A stretch of DNA of 64,000 nt from JACMJL01 sp963791805 (GTDB lineage Bacteria > Bacillota > Clostridia > Clostridiales > Clostridiaceae): contig CAWBTU010000006.1 in assembly GCA_963791805.1 (NCBI GenBank), positions 1,984,001-2,048,000 on the forward strand. The letters run 5' to 3'. Both the position numbers and the translations under genes were made by a program. This document shows positions 1-7,649 of this stretch, in pieces. Under the pieces are notes generated by a model. It did no database searches. It had not been told where the DNA came from and was given only the letters and a program-made list of their open reading frames with translations. Numbering within the stretch: the first letter of the stretch is position 1; the number at the start of each line of letters is the position of its first letter.

Positions 1-274
1 CAAGCATCTCAAAAAATGTACCGTGTCTTGAGGTCTTTCCTACATTTTCTATGTCTCCAGTTCTTATGCATTTTTGGCATGTAGTTATTCTCTTACTCGG
101 TGGAACTTGTAAACCTGTAAAATATGGCTTTAATGGTGCCATACCAGCATTTATTAATAATAAACTCTTATCATTATTAGGTACAAGTGAAAAACTATCT
201 AGTCTTAAGTGATCTTTGCTTTCAAAAAACTTTAAATATAATTCTCTTAATTCGTTCAACCCGATTTTTTCCAT
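1..274 (-). CDS. alaS: Alanyl-tRNA synthetase, N-terminal part (cut by window edge)
   Basis: The first 91 codons of AlaRS are present and the rest lies beyond the left edge. The product charges tRNA-Ala in the cytoplasm. The visible N-terminus has the family pattern: MEKIGLNELRELYLKFF, then LVPNNDKSLLLINAGMAP and TCQKCIRTGDIENVGK, which is class II aminoacylation-domain sequence. The ATG at 274 follows a GGAGGAGTT ribosome binding site. A T-box leader with an alanine specifier lies directly upstream (489-693), which supports the identity and predicts control by uncharged tRNA-Ala. The identification is very secure. Confidence 0.95.
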   Translation of the reverse strand, partial: MEKIGLNELRELYLKFFESKDHLRLDSFSLVPNNDKSLLLINAGMAPLKPYFTGLQVPPSKRITTCQKCIRTGDIENVGKTSRHGTFFEML

Positions 275-384
275 AATAACTCCTCCATCTTATCTGTGTA
301 TAATAATATATATAAATCTTTGATTTTCAATCCTTATTGTTAAACAAGCTGAGAAAAATCACTTCAGCATGTCTGACTCTTTCT

Positions 385-438
385 GAGAAACATGTTCTTT
401 AAATGAATATATTGAATATTGAACTTGGTCCTCTATAG
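385..438. repeat. Short palindromic repeat, copy A
   Basis: An imperfect inverted repeat running from gagaaacatgttc to gaacttggtcctc. Its arms match those of copies at 2396-2438 and 28194-28240 (arm consensus GAGAACCAAGTTC). It lies between the alaS start and the end of its T-box leader. It may be a REP-like element or a processed RNA hairpin; its function is unknown. Confidence 0.55.
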
Positions 439-488
439 TAAAAAACATCTTAATTTATATTATCCTAATAAATTATAATAATTAAACA

Positions 489-693
489 TAAAAAAAACTT
501 CAATCCCAAGGGACGAAAGTTTATTCGTGGTACCACCCTACTTACAATAATCTATAGTAAATTATTGCCTCTCATTGTAAAATGACTCCAAGACAGCTTC
601 GTCAAAATATGCAAGAAGCTTTCACCATCCACTTCTTCTCTAAATACTATAGTTTGATTACTCCTTCTTGTCATTGTCTTCCCCTATTTATAT
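489..693 (-). promoter_or_regulatory. T-box leader, alanine specific
   Basis: Read on the minus strand, this 5' leader carries the T-box core AGGGTGGTACCACG (complement near 521-534), followed by the terminator stem ACTTTCGTCCCTTGGGATTGAAGT and a run of T. The Stem I specifier region reads GAAGCTGTCTTGGAGT. The codon placed before the TTGGAGT segment is GCT (alanine) at 595-597. Established knowledge: T-box RNAs bind uncharged tRNA and antiterminate. Here it should raise alaS expression when alanyl-tRNA is scarce. The start was placed about 7 nt below the -10 box. Confidence 0.92.
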
Positions 694-699
694 GCTCAA

Positions 700-728
700 A
701 TTATAATTAAATTTTCTATAAATGTCAA
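700..728 (-). promoter_or_regulatory. Sigma-A promoter of alaS leader
   Basis: On the minus strand TTGACA (723-728) and TATAAT (700-705) are separated by exactly 17 bp. This is a full-consensus housekeeping promoter immediately before the T-box leader. Confidence 0.9.
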
Positions 729-730
729 TG

Positions 731-796
731 TATATATTAATTTTCTCTGTTATATATTAATTTTATCTGTTATATGTATATATTAATTTTCACTGT
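731..796. repeat. Three tandem AT-rich repeats upstream of alaS promoter
   Basis: The unit tatatattaattttctctgt (731-750) is repeated at 751-770 (one base differs) and again at 777-796 after a 6-bp insertion. The block abuts the -35 box of the alaS promoter and the stop of the AI-2E gene. It could be an UP-like AT-rich element or simple slippage; no protein-binding function is shown. Confidence 0.75.
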
Positions 797-801
797 TATA
801 T

Positions 802-1821
802 CTATGAAAACAAATAGTAATTTAAATCCTCATAAATCACTTTTATAATAACCCCAGCCGGAACTGCTAGTACCATGCCTACAAAACCACCTAGCTTACC
901 ACCAATAATTAACAAAACGATTACAAGTAACGGATGCATATTTACGCTATCACCTGTTATTTTAGGTGAAATTATGTTCCCCTCAATCTGCTGTAGTATC
1001 CATAACCATATAAATATCCATATTGCATCTTGGGGCGACTTCAATATTGCCATAGCTATTACTGGTACTGCTCCTAAAATAGGTCCAAAATATGGAATGA
1101 TATTAAAAACAGCATTTATAATAGATAGTGTTATTGGGAATTGAATTCTATATACAAGTAAAATTATAAAAGTAATAATCCCAATAAGTCCACATAAAAA
1201 AAATTGACTTATTACATATCTACTTAGTACCTTGTCAATGTCCTTTAAAATTTTTCTAACCATATTTCTACTTCTAGCAGGGAGCAACACAAGAATTCTA
1301 TTTGTTATTGTGTCCCTATCTGATAAGAAATAATAAACGATAATTGGAATGACTAGTAGGTATATAAAATCTTCTCCTATTGAAAGTAACCAATCAAATA
1401 TTTTTCTTGTAAGATTTTCAGTTGTTTTGTTTCCTCTAATTGTGAGTTCCTGCACTATTTTGTCAACTATTTCATTATTCTTTAATTTCTTAAATCTATG
1501 CTCAAAGTTTAGTATATAGTTTTCAATTTCATTTATTGTTGCTGAGAGGTTCTTACTTTCTCTTATTATTGATGGAATTATTAGTGAAAATATTAATGTT
1601 AATAGAGCTACAAAGCCTAGAATTATTATAAGTGCAGATGTTTTGTTACTCATTCCTTTATTGATTAATTTCATTTGTAAAGGCTTTAAGGAATATGAGA
1701 TTACAAAAGAAATGAAAATAAGTGAAATTATATCTCTAAATACCGAAACTCTATAAGTAATATACAGCATAATAATCAATATAAATAGAGCACTAATATA
1801 TTTATACCATTTTTTCATCAT
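802..1821 (-). CDS. AI-2E family (PerM-type) membrane transporter
   Basis: A 339-aa polytopic membrane protein of the AI-2E/PerM family, which includes putative autoinducer-2 or small-molecule exporters; the substrate here is unknown. Two hydrophobic segments at the N-terminus, a soluble middle part (roughly residues 85-135) and about five further membrane spans fit the family. The C-terminal pattern with INIIPYFGPILGA-like sequence (here FNIIPYFGPILGAVP) and EGNIISPKITGDSVNMHP is diagnostic. The ATG at 1821 was preferred over 1854 because GGAAGATTG precedes it. It overlaps the end of the PRC-barrel gene by 20 nt, so the two are translationally coupled. Confidence 0.85.
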   Translation of the reverse strand: MMKKWYKYISALFILIIMLYITYRVSVFRDIISLIFISFVISYSLKPLQMKLINKGMSNKTSALIIILGFVALLTLIFSLIIPSIIRESKNLSATINEIENYILNFEHRFKKLKNNEIVDKIVQELTIRGNKTTENLTRKIFDWLLSIGEDFIYLLVIPIIVYYFLSDRDTITNRILVLLPARSRNMVRKILKDIDKVLSRYVISQFFLCGLIGIITFIILLVYRIQFPITLSIINAVFNIIPYFGPILGAVPVIAMAILKSPQDAIWIFIWLWILQQIEGNIISPKITGDSVNMHPLLVIVLLIIGGKLGGFVGMVLAVPAGVIIKVIYEDLNYYLFS

Positions 1822-2323
1822 TGCAATCTTCCATGGCAATTTTATGTGACACACTTAGGAAACTTAGTTTCTTTCCTTTATCGTTACATAAAACACTTTT
1901 TTCACCTAATATTAAATATTCAGTTGAAAATATTCTTTTTCCGATTATTAAGTCCTTAATTAAGCCTGTAGAAACTATAATACCTTCGATGATAAAGCTA
2001 TTACCATCAAAAATTAGTTCCTCAATCATTCCTAAAATATTACTCTTAGTATCTACAACATCCATTTTTCTTATAGAATTAAAATCTAATGATTCTCCTC
2101 TTGTAACGCAGCTAACAATCATAACTTCATTAAAACTAATAATATCTTCAACTAACACCTTTACACTTCTTTGAGTAAAACTATAAGAAGAGATAATAAA
2201 TCCTTTAACTCTACTCTCACTAAAATTTATATCAATTCCTTTTATAAAGCCTAATATTTTCCCATCAATACTTTTTACTTCCATCATATAAAAATCTCTA
2301 AATCTATATTTACTGTCATTCAT
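1802..2323 (-). CDS. PRC-barrel domain protein
   Basis: A 173-aa soluble protein with two tandem PRC-barrel-like units. The first, about residues 13-80, contains VKSIDGKILGFIKGIDI; the second, about 85-150, contains MDVVDTKSNILGMIEELIFD. PRC barrels occur in photosynthetic reaction centres and in RimM-like RNA-processing factors; the role of these small clostridial proteins is not known. AGAGGGATT precedes the ATG. In Firmicutes a protein of this kind commonly lies between mnmA and an AI-2E permease upstream of alaS, as here. No specific function can be assigned. Confidence 0.75.
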   Translation of the reverse strand: MNDSKYRFRDFYMMEVKSIDGKILGFIKGIDINFSESRVKGFIISSYSFTQRSVKVLVEDIISFNEVMIVSCVTRGESLDFNSIRKMDVVDTKSNILGMIEELIFDGNSFIIEGIIVSTGLIKDLIIGKRIFSTEYLILGEKSVLCNDKGKKLSFLSVSHKIAMEDCNDEKMV

Positions 2324-2395
2324 TTTAATCCCTCTATCTTCATGTATATAAAATCAAGTAGACACTCTGGTAACATTTTTCTTTAGAGAATCAAG

Positions 2396-2438
2396 TTCTT
2401 TGAATAAATAAATTGATTCTTGAACTTACTTCTCAATA
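2396..2438. repeat. Short palindromic repeat, copy B
   Basis: The sequence gagaatcaagttc ... gaacttacttctc forms an imperfect hairpin whose arms match copies A (385-438) and C (28194-28240), including the trailing CAATA. It sits between the PRC-barrel gene and the mnmA terminator. Confidence 0.55.
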
Positions 2439-2453
2439 GTTTGCGCAAAAAAT

Positions 2454-2484
2454 AAAAAAATATAACCCGAAAGAGTTATATTTT
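2454..2484 (-). terminator. Rho-independent terminator of the isc-mnmA operon
   Basis: On the minus strand TATAACTC TTTC GGGTTATA forms a short stem followed by a run of seven T. It overlaps the mnmA stop codon. Confidence 0.75.
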
Positions 2485-3562
2485 ATAATATTTCTTCTAT
2501 GACTCCACCACCAACTACAATATCACCATTGTAGAAGACAACAGATTGTCCTTTAGTAATTGCTCTTACTTTTTCATCAAATATTACCTTTACTCTACCA
2601 TTTTCTAAAGGCAGTATTCTTGCTTTAGAAGGTTTTGCAGAATACCTTATTTTAGCTTCTACATAAGTTTCCTCTTCAAGCTTATCAAAGGCAATAAAAT
2701 TTAAATTCTTTGCAATAAGCTCAGTTTTGAAGATATCTTCTTCACTTCCAAGCACTACTTGATTTTTAGACGGAATAATATCAGTAACAAACATAGGGAT
2801 TCCCAGCGCTATGCCTAAACCCTTTCTTTGACCAATTGTATAGTAAACTATGCCCTTATGATTTCCCAAAATATTACCTTTTTTATCAACAAAGTTTCCT
2901 TCCTTGACTTTACTTGGTAATGCTCGTTTAATGTAGGCTCCATGATCATTATCTGGAATAAAGCATATTTCTTCACTATCTTTTTTATTATAGACTTCAA
3001 GTCCTATTTTCTCAGCAATTTCTCTGATATGAGGTTTGGTGTAATCTGCACAAGGCATTAAAGTATGTTCCAATTGAAATTGAGTTAAATTATAAAGAGC
3101 ATAAGTTTGATCCTTTTTATTATCTGTAGCAGTTTTTAAAAGGAACCTATCGCCTTGTTTTTCAATTCTTGCATAATGCCCCGTAGCCACATAGCTAGCG
3201 CCCAGTGCCATAGCTCTCTGTAAAAGTTCATGAAACTTAACATGCTTATTACAATCAACACAGGGGTTAGGAGTTCTTCCCTCAATATATTCATTAATAA
3301 AATTGTCTATAACTTTTTCCTTAAATATATCTTTGAAATTCAAAACATAATAAGGGATATCCAAAATATCTGCAACTCTTCTAGCATCATCTACAGATGA
3401 CAAAGAACAGCAACCGCCTTCTTTTTCTACATATTCTGGATCATCTGAATCCCAAACTTTCAGGGTTATGCCTATTACCTCATAACCCTGTTCCTTTAAT
3501 AGATAGGCAGCCACCGAGCTATCAACTCCACCGCTCATACCAACTATTACTTTTTTGTTCAT
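2483..3562 (-). CDS. mnmA: tRNA-specific 2-thiouridylase MnmA
   Basis: This 359-aa enzyme adenylates and thiolates U34 of tRNA-Lys, -Glu and -Gln to give s2U. The PP-loop motif SGGVDSS is at residues 10-16. The catalytic cysteine pair is visible: Cys101 in NPCVDC and Cys200 in SEEICFI. The length is typical. It is the last gene of a cluster with cysteine desulfurase (4000-5184), the known type of sulfur donor for this reaction, and starts 8 nt after the iscU-like stop. Confidence is high. Confidence 0.96.
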   Translation of the reverse strand: MNKKVIVGMSGGVDSSVAAYLLKEQGYEVIGITLKVWDSDDPEYVEKEGGCCSLSSVDDARRVADILDIPYYVLNFKDIFKEKVIDNFINEYIEGRTPNPCVDCNKHVKFHELLQRAMALGASYVATGHYARIEKQGDRFLLKTATDNKKDQTYALYNLTQFQLEHTLMPCADYTKPHIREIAEKIGLEVYNKKDSEEICFIPDNDHGAYIKRALPSKVKEGNFVDKKGNILGNHKGIVYYTIGQRKGLGIALGIPMFVTDIIPSKNQVVLGSEEDIFKTELIAKNLNFIAFDKLEEETYVEAKIRYSAKPSKARILPLENGRVKVIFDEKVRAITKGQSVVFYNGDIVVGGGVIEEIL

Positions 3563-3570
3563 ATTTTTAC

Positions 3571-3999
3571 CTATTCTCCATGAACTTGATCATGAATATC
3601 ATCATGTTCTTTATAATCCCAAAGCTCAAGTCCTGCTGTTTCTCTATAATTATTTATTGCTTTATGGATAGCTTCCTCAGCTAAAACTGAACAATGCATC
3701 TTTACTGGTGGAAGACCATCAAGCGCTTCTGCAACAGCTTTATTAGTTAGTACCCAAGCTTCATCTATATGTTTTCCCTTAATAAGCTCTGTTGCCATTG
3801 ATGAGGATGCTATAGCTGAACCACAACCAAAAGTTTTAAATTTAGCATCAACAATTACGTCGTTTTCAATTTTAAGATATATTTTCATAATATCCCCACA
3901 CTTTGGGTTTCCAACTTCGCCTACTCCATTTGCATCAGGAATTTCTCCTACATTTCTCGGATTGTTAAAATGATCCATTACCTTTTCGCTATAATCCAT
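3571..3999 (-). CDS. iscU: Fe-S cluster assembly scaffold IscU/NifU N-terminal type
   Basis: A 142-aa scaffold on which [2Fe-2S] clusters are built from sulfur delivered by the cysteine desulfurase encoded just upstream. The three ligand cysteines are present at 34 (GNPKCGD), 59 (FGCGSAIASS) and 103 (KMHCSVLAEEAI), with Asp36 conserved. It lacks the C-terminal NifU domain, so it is IscU-like, although databases often name these clostridial proteins NifU. The gap to the desulfurase gene is essentially nil (stop at 4000), showing one operon. Confidence 0.94.
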   Translation of the reverse strand: MDYSEKVMDHFNNPRNVGEIPDANGVGEVGNPKCGDIMKIYLKIENDVIVDAKFKTFGCGSAIASSSMATELIKGKHIDEAWVLTNKAVAEALDGLPPVKMHCSVLAEEAIHKAINNYRETAGLELWDYKEHDDIHDQVHGE

Positions 4000-5184
4000 T
4001 TAATTCTCCCCCTTTTTAATAAAGTCATCCCATAAAGGTGACATATTTCTTAGTCTTTCAATAATTGGTGGTACTGTTTCTAATACATAATCTATTTCTT
4101 CCTCAGTAGTTCTATCACCCAGTGTTAATCTTAAAGAACCATGAGCTATTTCATGAATAAGACCAATTGCTAGTAACACATGGGATGGATCTAAAGAACC
4201 TGATGTACACGCACTTCCTGAAGAACCACAAATCCCTTCGAAATCTAGGGAAAGAAGAATTGATTCACCTTCTATAAATCTAAAACATACATTTGAATTT
4301 CCAGGTAATCTCTTTTCTCCCATAGGTCCATTTAATCTTGTGTGCGGTACTTTAAGTAATCCATTTATCAATTTATCTCTTAAATATACTAATTTTTTAT
4401 TATGTTCTTCCATGTTTTCAGTAGCAAGTTCTATAGCTTTACCAAGTCCAACTATACCAGCTATATTTTCTGTACCTGCTCTTTTATTTCTTTCTTGGCC
4501 ACCGCCATGAACTAAATTTTCTAATCTAATACCTTTTCTTATATATAATGCACCTACACCTTTAGGACCATAAAATTTATGAGCTGCTAAAGATAATAAG
4601 TCAATATTCATATCAACAACATCTACTGGAATATGTCCAACAGCTTGAACTGCATCAGTATGGAAAAGTACTTTTCTTTCTCTACAAATTCTACCTATTT
4701 CCTTAACGTCTTCAATAGTTCCAATTTCGTTATTTGCAAACATTATTGTAACTAAAATTGTTTTATCTGTTATTGCATTCTTTAAATCTTCTAAGCTAAT
4801 AAATCCGAATTCATCAACTGGAAGATATGTGATTTCAAAACCTTGTTTGCTTAGAGCTTCGCAAGTATGAAGTACTGCATGGTGCTCGATTGCAGAAGTT
4901 ATAATGTGATTTCCTTTCTTTTTGTTAGCATATGCTATACCTTTAATTGCCCAATTATCAGCTTCAGATCCACCACCAGTGAAGAATATTTCATCTCTAG
5001 TAGCATTTATTGCCTTAGCAACTCTTTCTCTAGCTTTTTCTATGGCTTTTCTAGTATCTCTTGACATCGAATAAATTGAAGATGGGTTGCCATAAAATTC
5101 TGTAAAATAAGGTAGCATTTCTTCTAAAACTTCCGGTTTAGTATATGTAGTTGCTGCATAATCCATGTAAACAGTTTTTTTCAT
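4000..5184 (-). CDS. iscS: Cysteine desulfurase IscS/NifS
   Basis: A 394-aa PLP enzyme that converts cysteine to alanine and transfers the sulfur to IscU and MnmA. The PLP lysine is K203 in AAHKFYGPKGVGALY, and the persulfide-forming cysteine is C326 in the flexible loop GSSGSACTSGSL. The ATG at 5184 follows AGGAGTGAATAAA; a GTG at 5193 lies inside that ribosome binding site and was rejected. It slightly separates from the regulator gene (stop 5186) and is co-transcribed with it. Confidence 0.95.
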   Translation of the reverse strand: MKKTVYMDYAATTYTKPEVLEEMLPYFTEFYGNPSSIYSMSRDTRKAIEKARERVAKAINATRDEIFFTGGGSEADNWAIKGIAYANKKKGNHIITSAIEHHAVLHTCEALSKQGFEITYLPVDEFGFISLEDLKNAITDKTILVTIMFANNEIGTIEDVKEIGRICRERKVLFHTDAVQAVGHIPVDVVDMNIDLLSLAAHKFYGPKGVGALYIRKGIRLENLVHGGGQERNKRAGTENIAGIVGLGKAIELATENMEEHNKKLVYLRDKLINGLLKVPHTRLNGPMGEKRLPGNSNVCFRFIEGESILLSLDFEGICGSSGSACTSGSLDPSHVLLAIGLIHEIAHGSLRLTLGDRTTEEEIDYVLETVPPIIERLRNMSPLWDDFIKKGEN

Positions 5185-5185
5185 T

Positions 5186-5611
5186 TTATTCACTCCTATT
5201 CATACTATTAAAATCATCTACAATATCTTGTAATGAGGTAGACTTTGTAACATCATCAATACTTTGCTTTAACCTTGACCATAAAAGCCGTGTAGCACAA
5301 CATTCTGTATTGTCACAACTAACACCTTCATCTAAGCAATGCGAAATTTCTATAGGTCCTTCAAGAATTTCAATTATGTCAAAAACTGAAATATCTTTAG
5401 GTGGCTTACTAAGTATATATCCACCTTGAGCTCCCCTAGTACTAGTAATTATATTTGCTTTTCTCAGTGGAGCAAAAAGCTGCTCAAGATAATATTCTGA
5501 GATCTTTTGTTTTTCTGCTATAACTTTTATAGAAACTGGATCCCCACCGTAGCTTAACGCAAGTTCCACCATAGCTTTTACACCATATCTTCCTTTAGTA
5601 GATAGCTTCAT
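5186..5611 (-). CDS. iscR: Rrf2 family regulator, IscR-like
   Basis: A 141-aa winged-helix repressor. MKLSTKGRYGVKAMVELAL is the Rrf2 start, and the recognition region includes ISEYYLEQLFAPLRKANI. Cysteines at 92, 99 and 104/105 (CLDEGVSC, NTECC) match the Fe-S ligand spacing of IscR, unlike CymR, which lacks them. It should sense Fe-S status and repress its own operon. The ATG at 5611 follows GAAAGGAAGTGG; the longer reading frame from 5629 has no such signal. It is the first gene of the iscR-iscS-iscU-mnmA operon. Confidence 0.9.
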   Translation of the reverse strand: MKLSTKGRYGVKAMVELALSYGGDPVSIKVIAEKQKISEYYLEQLFAPLRKANIITSTRGAQGGYILSKPPKDISVFDIIEILEGPIEISHCLDEGVSCDNTECCATRLLWSRLKQSIDDVTKSTSLQDIVDDFNSMNRSE

Positions 5612-5653
5612 TGCACCACTTCCTTTCAATGTAGAGTGTTTTACTATGATATA

Positions 5654-5682
5654 ATAATATCAAACCCGAGTATAATTGTCAA
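5654..5682 (-). promoter_or_regulatory. Promoter of the isc operon with candidate IscR operator
   Basis: Minus-strand TTGACA (5677-5682) and TATTAT (5654-5659) lie 17 bp apart, upstream of iscR. The spacer and -10 carry ACTCGGGTTTGATATTAT, which resembles operators of Rrf2/IscR proteins (the CGGGTTTGATA part), so autoregulation is likely. The promoter is seen; the operator is inference. Confidence 0.8.
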
Positions 5683-5688
5683 CTATAT

Positions 5689-6963
5689 TTATCCATTATT
5701 TTCTGAAGACTTTTTATAGTATATTACACCCTCCATTTCCTTTGGAAGGTACTGCTGCTTAACATAATTGTTGGGATAACTATGTGGGTATTTATATCCT
5801 ACATGGCCTAATTCCTTAGCACCTTTATAATGTGAATCCCTTAGATGAATAGGAACTCTATATTGCATTTTCCTTGCATCTTCCATAGCTTTATCAACTG
5901 CAACATAAACGTCATTGGATTTAGGTGCTCTGGAAAGGTATATTATAGCCTGTGCTATAGGTATCCTTGCCTCTGGTAAGCCAACTGATAAAAGCGCATT
6001 CCATGCAGCATGAGCTACTAACATTCCGTTGGGATCTGCTAAACCTACATCTTCTGAAGCAAGAACTATTAATCTTCTTACTATAAACTTAGGATCTTCT
6101 CCGCCAACTATCATTCTACCAAACCAATAAAGAGCTGCATTTTCATCAGAACCTCTAATGCTCTTAATAAAGGCAGAAATTATATCGTAGTGATTATCTC
6201 CTGTTGCATCATAATTCACAATAGGTTTTTGCATTGCATCTTCAATAACAGCCTTGTCTATATTTATTATTCCATTTTCATCTCTTGGCGTTGATAAGAC
6301 AGCAAGTTCCAAAGCATTTATTGCACTTCTTCCATCACCATTTGATAGCTCAGAAATATATGATAACTCCACATCACTAACATTAATTTTCGTAGTCCCA
6401 AAACCCCGCTCTTTGTCTGTAAGAACTTTTTTTAACATATCAATAATTGCAACTTCGCTTAATTGCTGCAATTCAAATATCTTTGATCTACTTAAAAGCG
6501 CTCCATTAAGTTCAAAATATGGATTTTCTGTTGTTGCACCTATTAAAGTTACCGTTCCCTTTTCTAAAGCATCCAATAAAGCATCCTGCTGAGCTCCCCG
6601 TTTTAAAGCGTGAACTTCATCTATAAAAAATACAGTGTTCTTATTATAAATCTTCCTAAGTTCATCAGCTTTTTCGATATATTCCCTAATCTCTTTAACC
6701 CCTATTGAAGTGGCATTAAGTTTAACAAATTCACGTTTCGTCTCCTTTGAAACAATAGAAGCCAAAGTAGTCTTCCCAACTCCAGGCGGACCATACAAAA
6801 TTATAGAAGTAAGCTTATCATTCTCTATTAACCTTCTTAACAATTTCCCCTTACCAATAATATGCTCTTGACCAAAAAATTCATCCAAATTTCTAGGTCT
6901 CATACGCTCGGCAAGAGGTTTACTTTGTAGGTTGTTTTCTTGTGCCATTGTAAATAAATCCAT
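5689..6963 (-). CDS. rarA: Replication-associated recombination protein RarA (MgsA)
   Basis: A 424-aa AAA+ ATPase of the RarA/MgsA/WRNIP1 family acting at stalled replication forks. Walker A is LYGPPGVGKTT (about residues 56-66) and Walker B is FFIDEVHAL; sensor sequence GATTENPYFELNGALLSRS follows. The C-terminal tetramerisation part includes SDENAALYWFGRMI and LRDSHYKGAKELGHVGYKYPH, typical of RarA rather than RuvB or clamp loader subunits. AGGTGATA precedes the ATG. The neighbouring Rrf2 gene repeats the order of Bacillus (yrvN-yrzC-yrvO-trmU). Confidence 0.95.
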   Translation of the reverse strand: MDLFTMAQENNLQSKPLAERMRPRNLDEFFGQEHIIGKGKLLRRLIENDKLTSIILYGPPGVGKTTLASIVSKETKREFVKLNATSIGVKEIREYIEKADELRKIYNKNTVFFIDEVHALKRGAQQDALLDALEKGTVTLIGATTENPYFELNGALLSRSKIFELQQLSEVAIIDMLKKVLTDKERGFGTTKINVSDVELSYISELSNGDGRSAINALELAVLSTPRDENGIINIDKAVIEDAMQKPIVNYDATGDNHYDIISAFIKSIRGSDENAALYWFGRMIVGGEDPKFIVRRLIVLASEDVGLADPNGMLVAHAAWNALLSVGLPEARIPIAQAIIYLSRAPKSNDVYVAVDKAMEDARKMQYRVPIHLRDSHYKGAKELGHVGYKYPHSYPNNYVKQQYLPKEMEGVIYYKKSSENNG

Positions 6964-7020
6964 ATTATCACCTATTTTCTGTAGTATATTTTTATATAAT
7001 GAACGTTCAAGATATCTCCA

Positions 7021-7117
7021 TTGCTAATTTTTGTATTGGATGTTGCGGGACACCCTTCTCTTTTTAGAAAGCCTTCGCAGTTGAAGGATGTCCCGGGTTA
7101 TCTTATGCAAGGTTTTT
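7021..7117. repeat. Interspersed hairpin repeat, copy 1
   Basis: One of four similar copies of about 95 bp in the window. The core is TTGCGGGACACCCTTC, a small internal hairpin, then GAAGGATGTCCCGGGTTATC and ATGCAAG, so the unit folds into an imperfect stem. All four copies have the same orientation in this window. See also 7181-7270, 7524-7615 and 61965-62060. Confidence 0.8.
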
Positions 7118-7180
7118 ATTTATTACTTTGGGTTGAAAATCGTACTTAATTATATTTAAATTGCAAGGTATTCTAGTTTG

Positions 7181-7270
7181 TTCATTTTTGTCTTGATTGT
7201 TGCGGGACACCCTTCTATCTTTAGATGGCCTTCGCAGCTGAAGAATGTCCCGGGTTATCTTGGGCAAAAT
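7181..7270. repeat. Interspersed hairpin repeat, copy 2
   Basis: It carries TTGCGGGACACCCTTC and GAAGAATGTCCCGGGTTATC. The internal hairpin CTATC/GATGG differs from copy 1 yet still pairs. It is followed by TTGTTAATATA, as is copy 3. Confidence 0.8.
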
Positions 7271-7297
7271 TCTTGTTAATATAAAAGTTATTTACGC

Positions 7298-7503
7298 TAC
7301 GTAACAATATGATATTTCATGCGTAGAGATTGTCTGAGCGAGCATTAGAAGGACTTAGCTGGATAATTTTAAAATTGCGTTAAGCCCACGAAATGTTTGA
7401 GCGTAGCGAGTTTTGAGTGGGTAGCAATTTGAAAATAAATCAGCTTAGTCTTTCTTTGCGCAGCGAACAATCTCTTAGCAGGAAATATTATATTGTTTAC
7501 GTA
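7298..7503. mobile_element. 206-bp palindromic element, MITE-like
   Basis: The element begins and ends with TACGTA. Its two arms are near-complementary over most of their length: ACAATATGATATTTC, GAGATTGT and GGACTTAGCTG on the left answer to CAGCTTAGTC, ACAATCTC and GAAATATTATATTGT on the right. The centre contains GTTTGAGCGTAGCGAGTTTT. It encodes no protein. Such a long imperfect hairpin with terminal repeats fits a non-autonomous miniature inverted-repeat element. I recall similar palindromes from other clostridial genomes but cannot check. No clear target duplication was seen. Confidence 0.7.
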
Positions 7504-7523
7504 TATTGATAATAATATATTAA

Positions 7524-7615
7524 TTGCTCATTCTTGTCTTGGATGTTGCAGGACACCCATCTCTCTATAGACGGGCTCTGGAGTTGAAGGGTGTCCCGGG
7601 TTATCTTAAGCAAGA
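7524..7615. repeat. Interspersed hairpin repeat, copy 3
   Basis: It carries TTGCAGGACACCCATC and GAAGGGTGTCCCGGGTTATC, so the GGACACCC/GGGTGTCC stem is perfect in this copy. It lies downstream of the DUF2752 gene. Confidence 0.8.
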
Positions 7616-7649
7616 CTATTGTTAATATAGTAATTACAAAACGTTACTC

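Noticed and set aside
7021..7615. CRISPR array
   Set aside because: Spacing is irregular (about 160 and 340 bp), units are about 95 bp, imperfect and hairpin-forming, and no cas gene is near.
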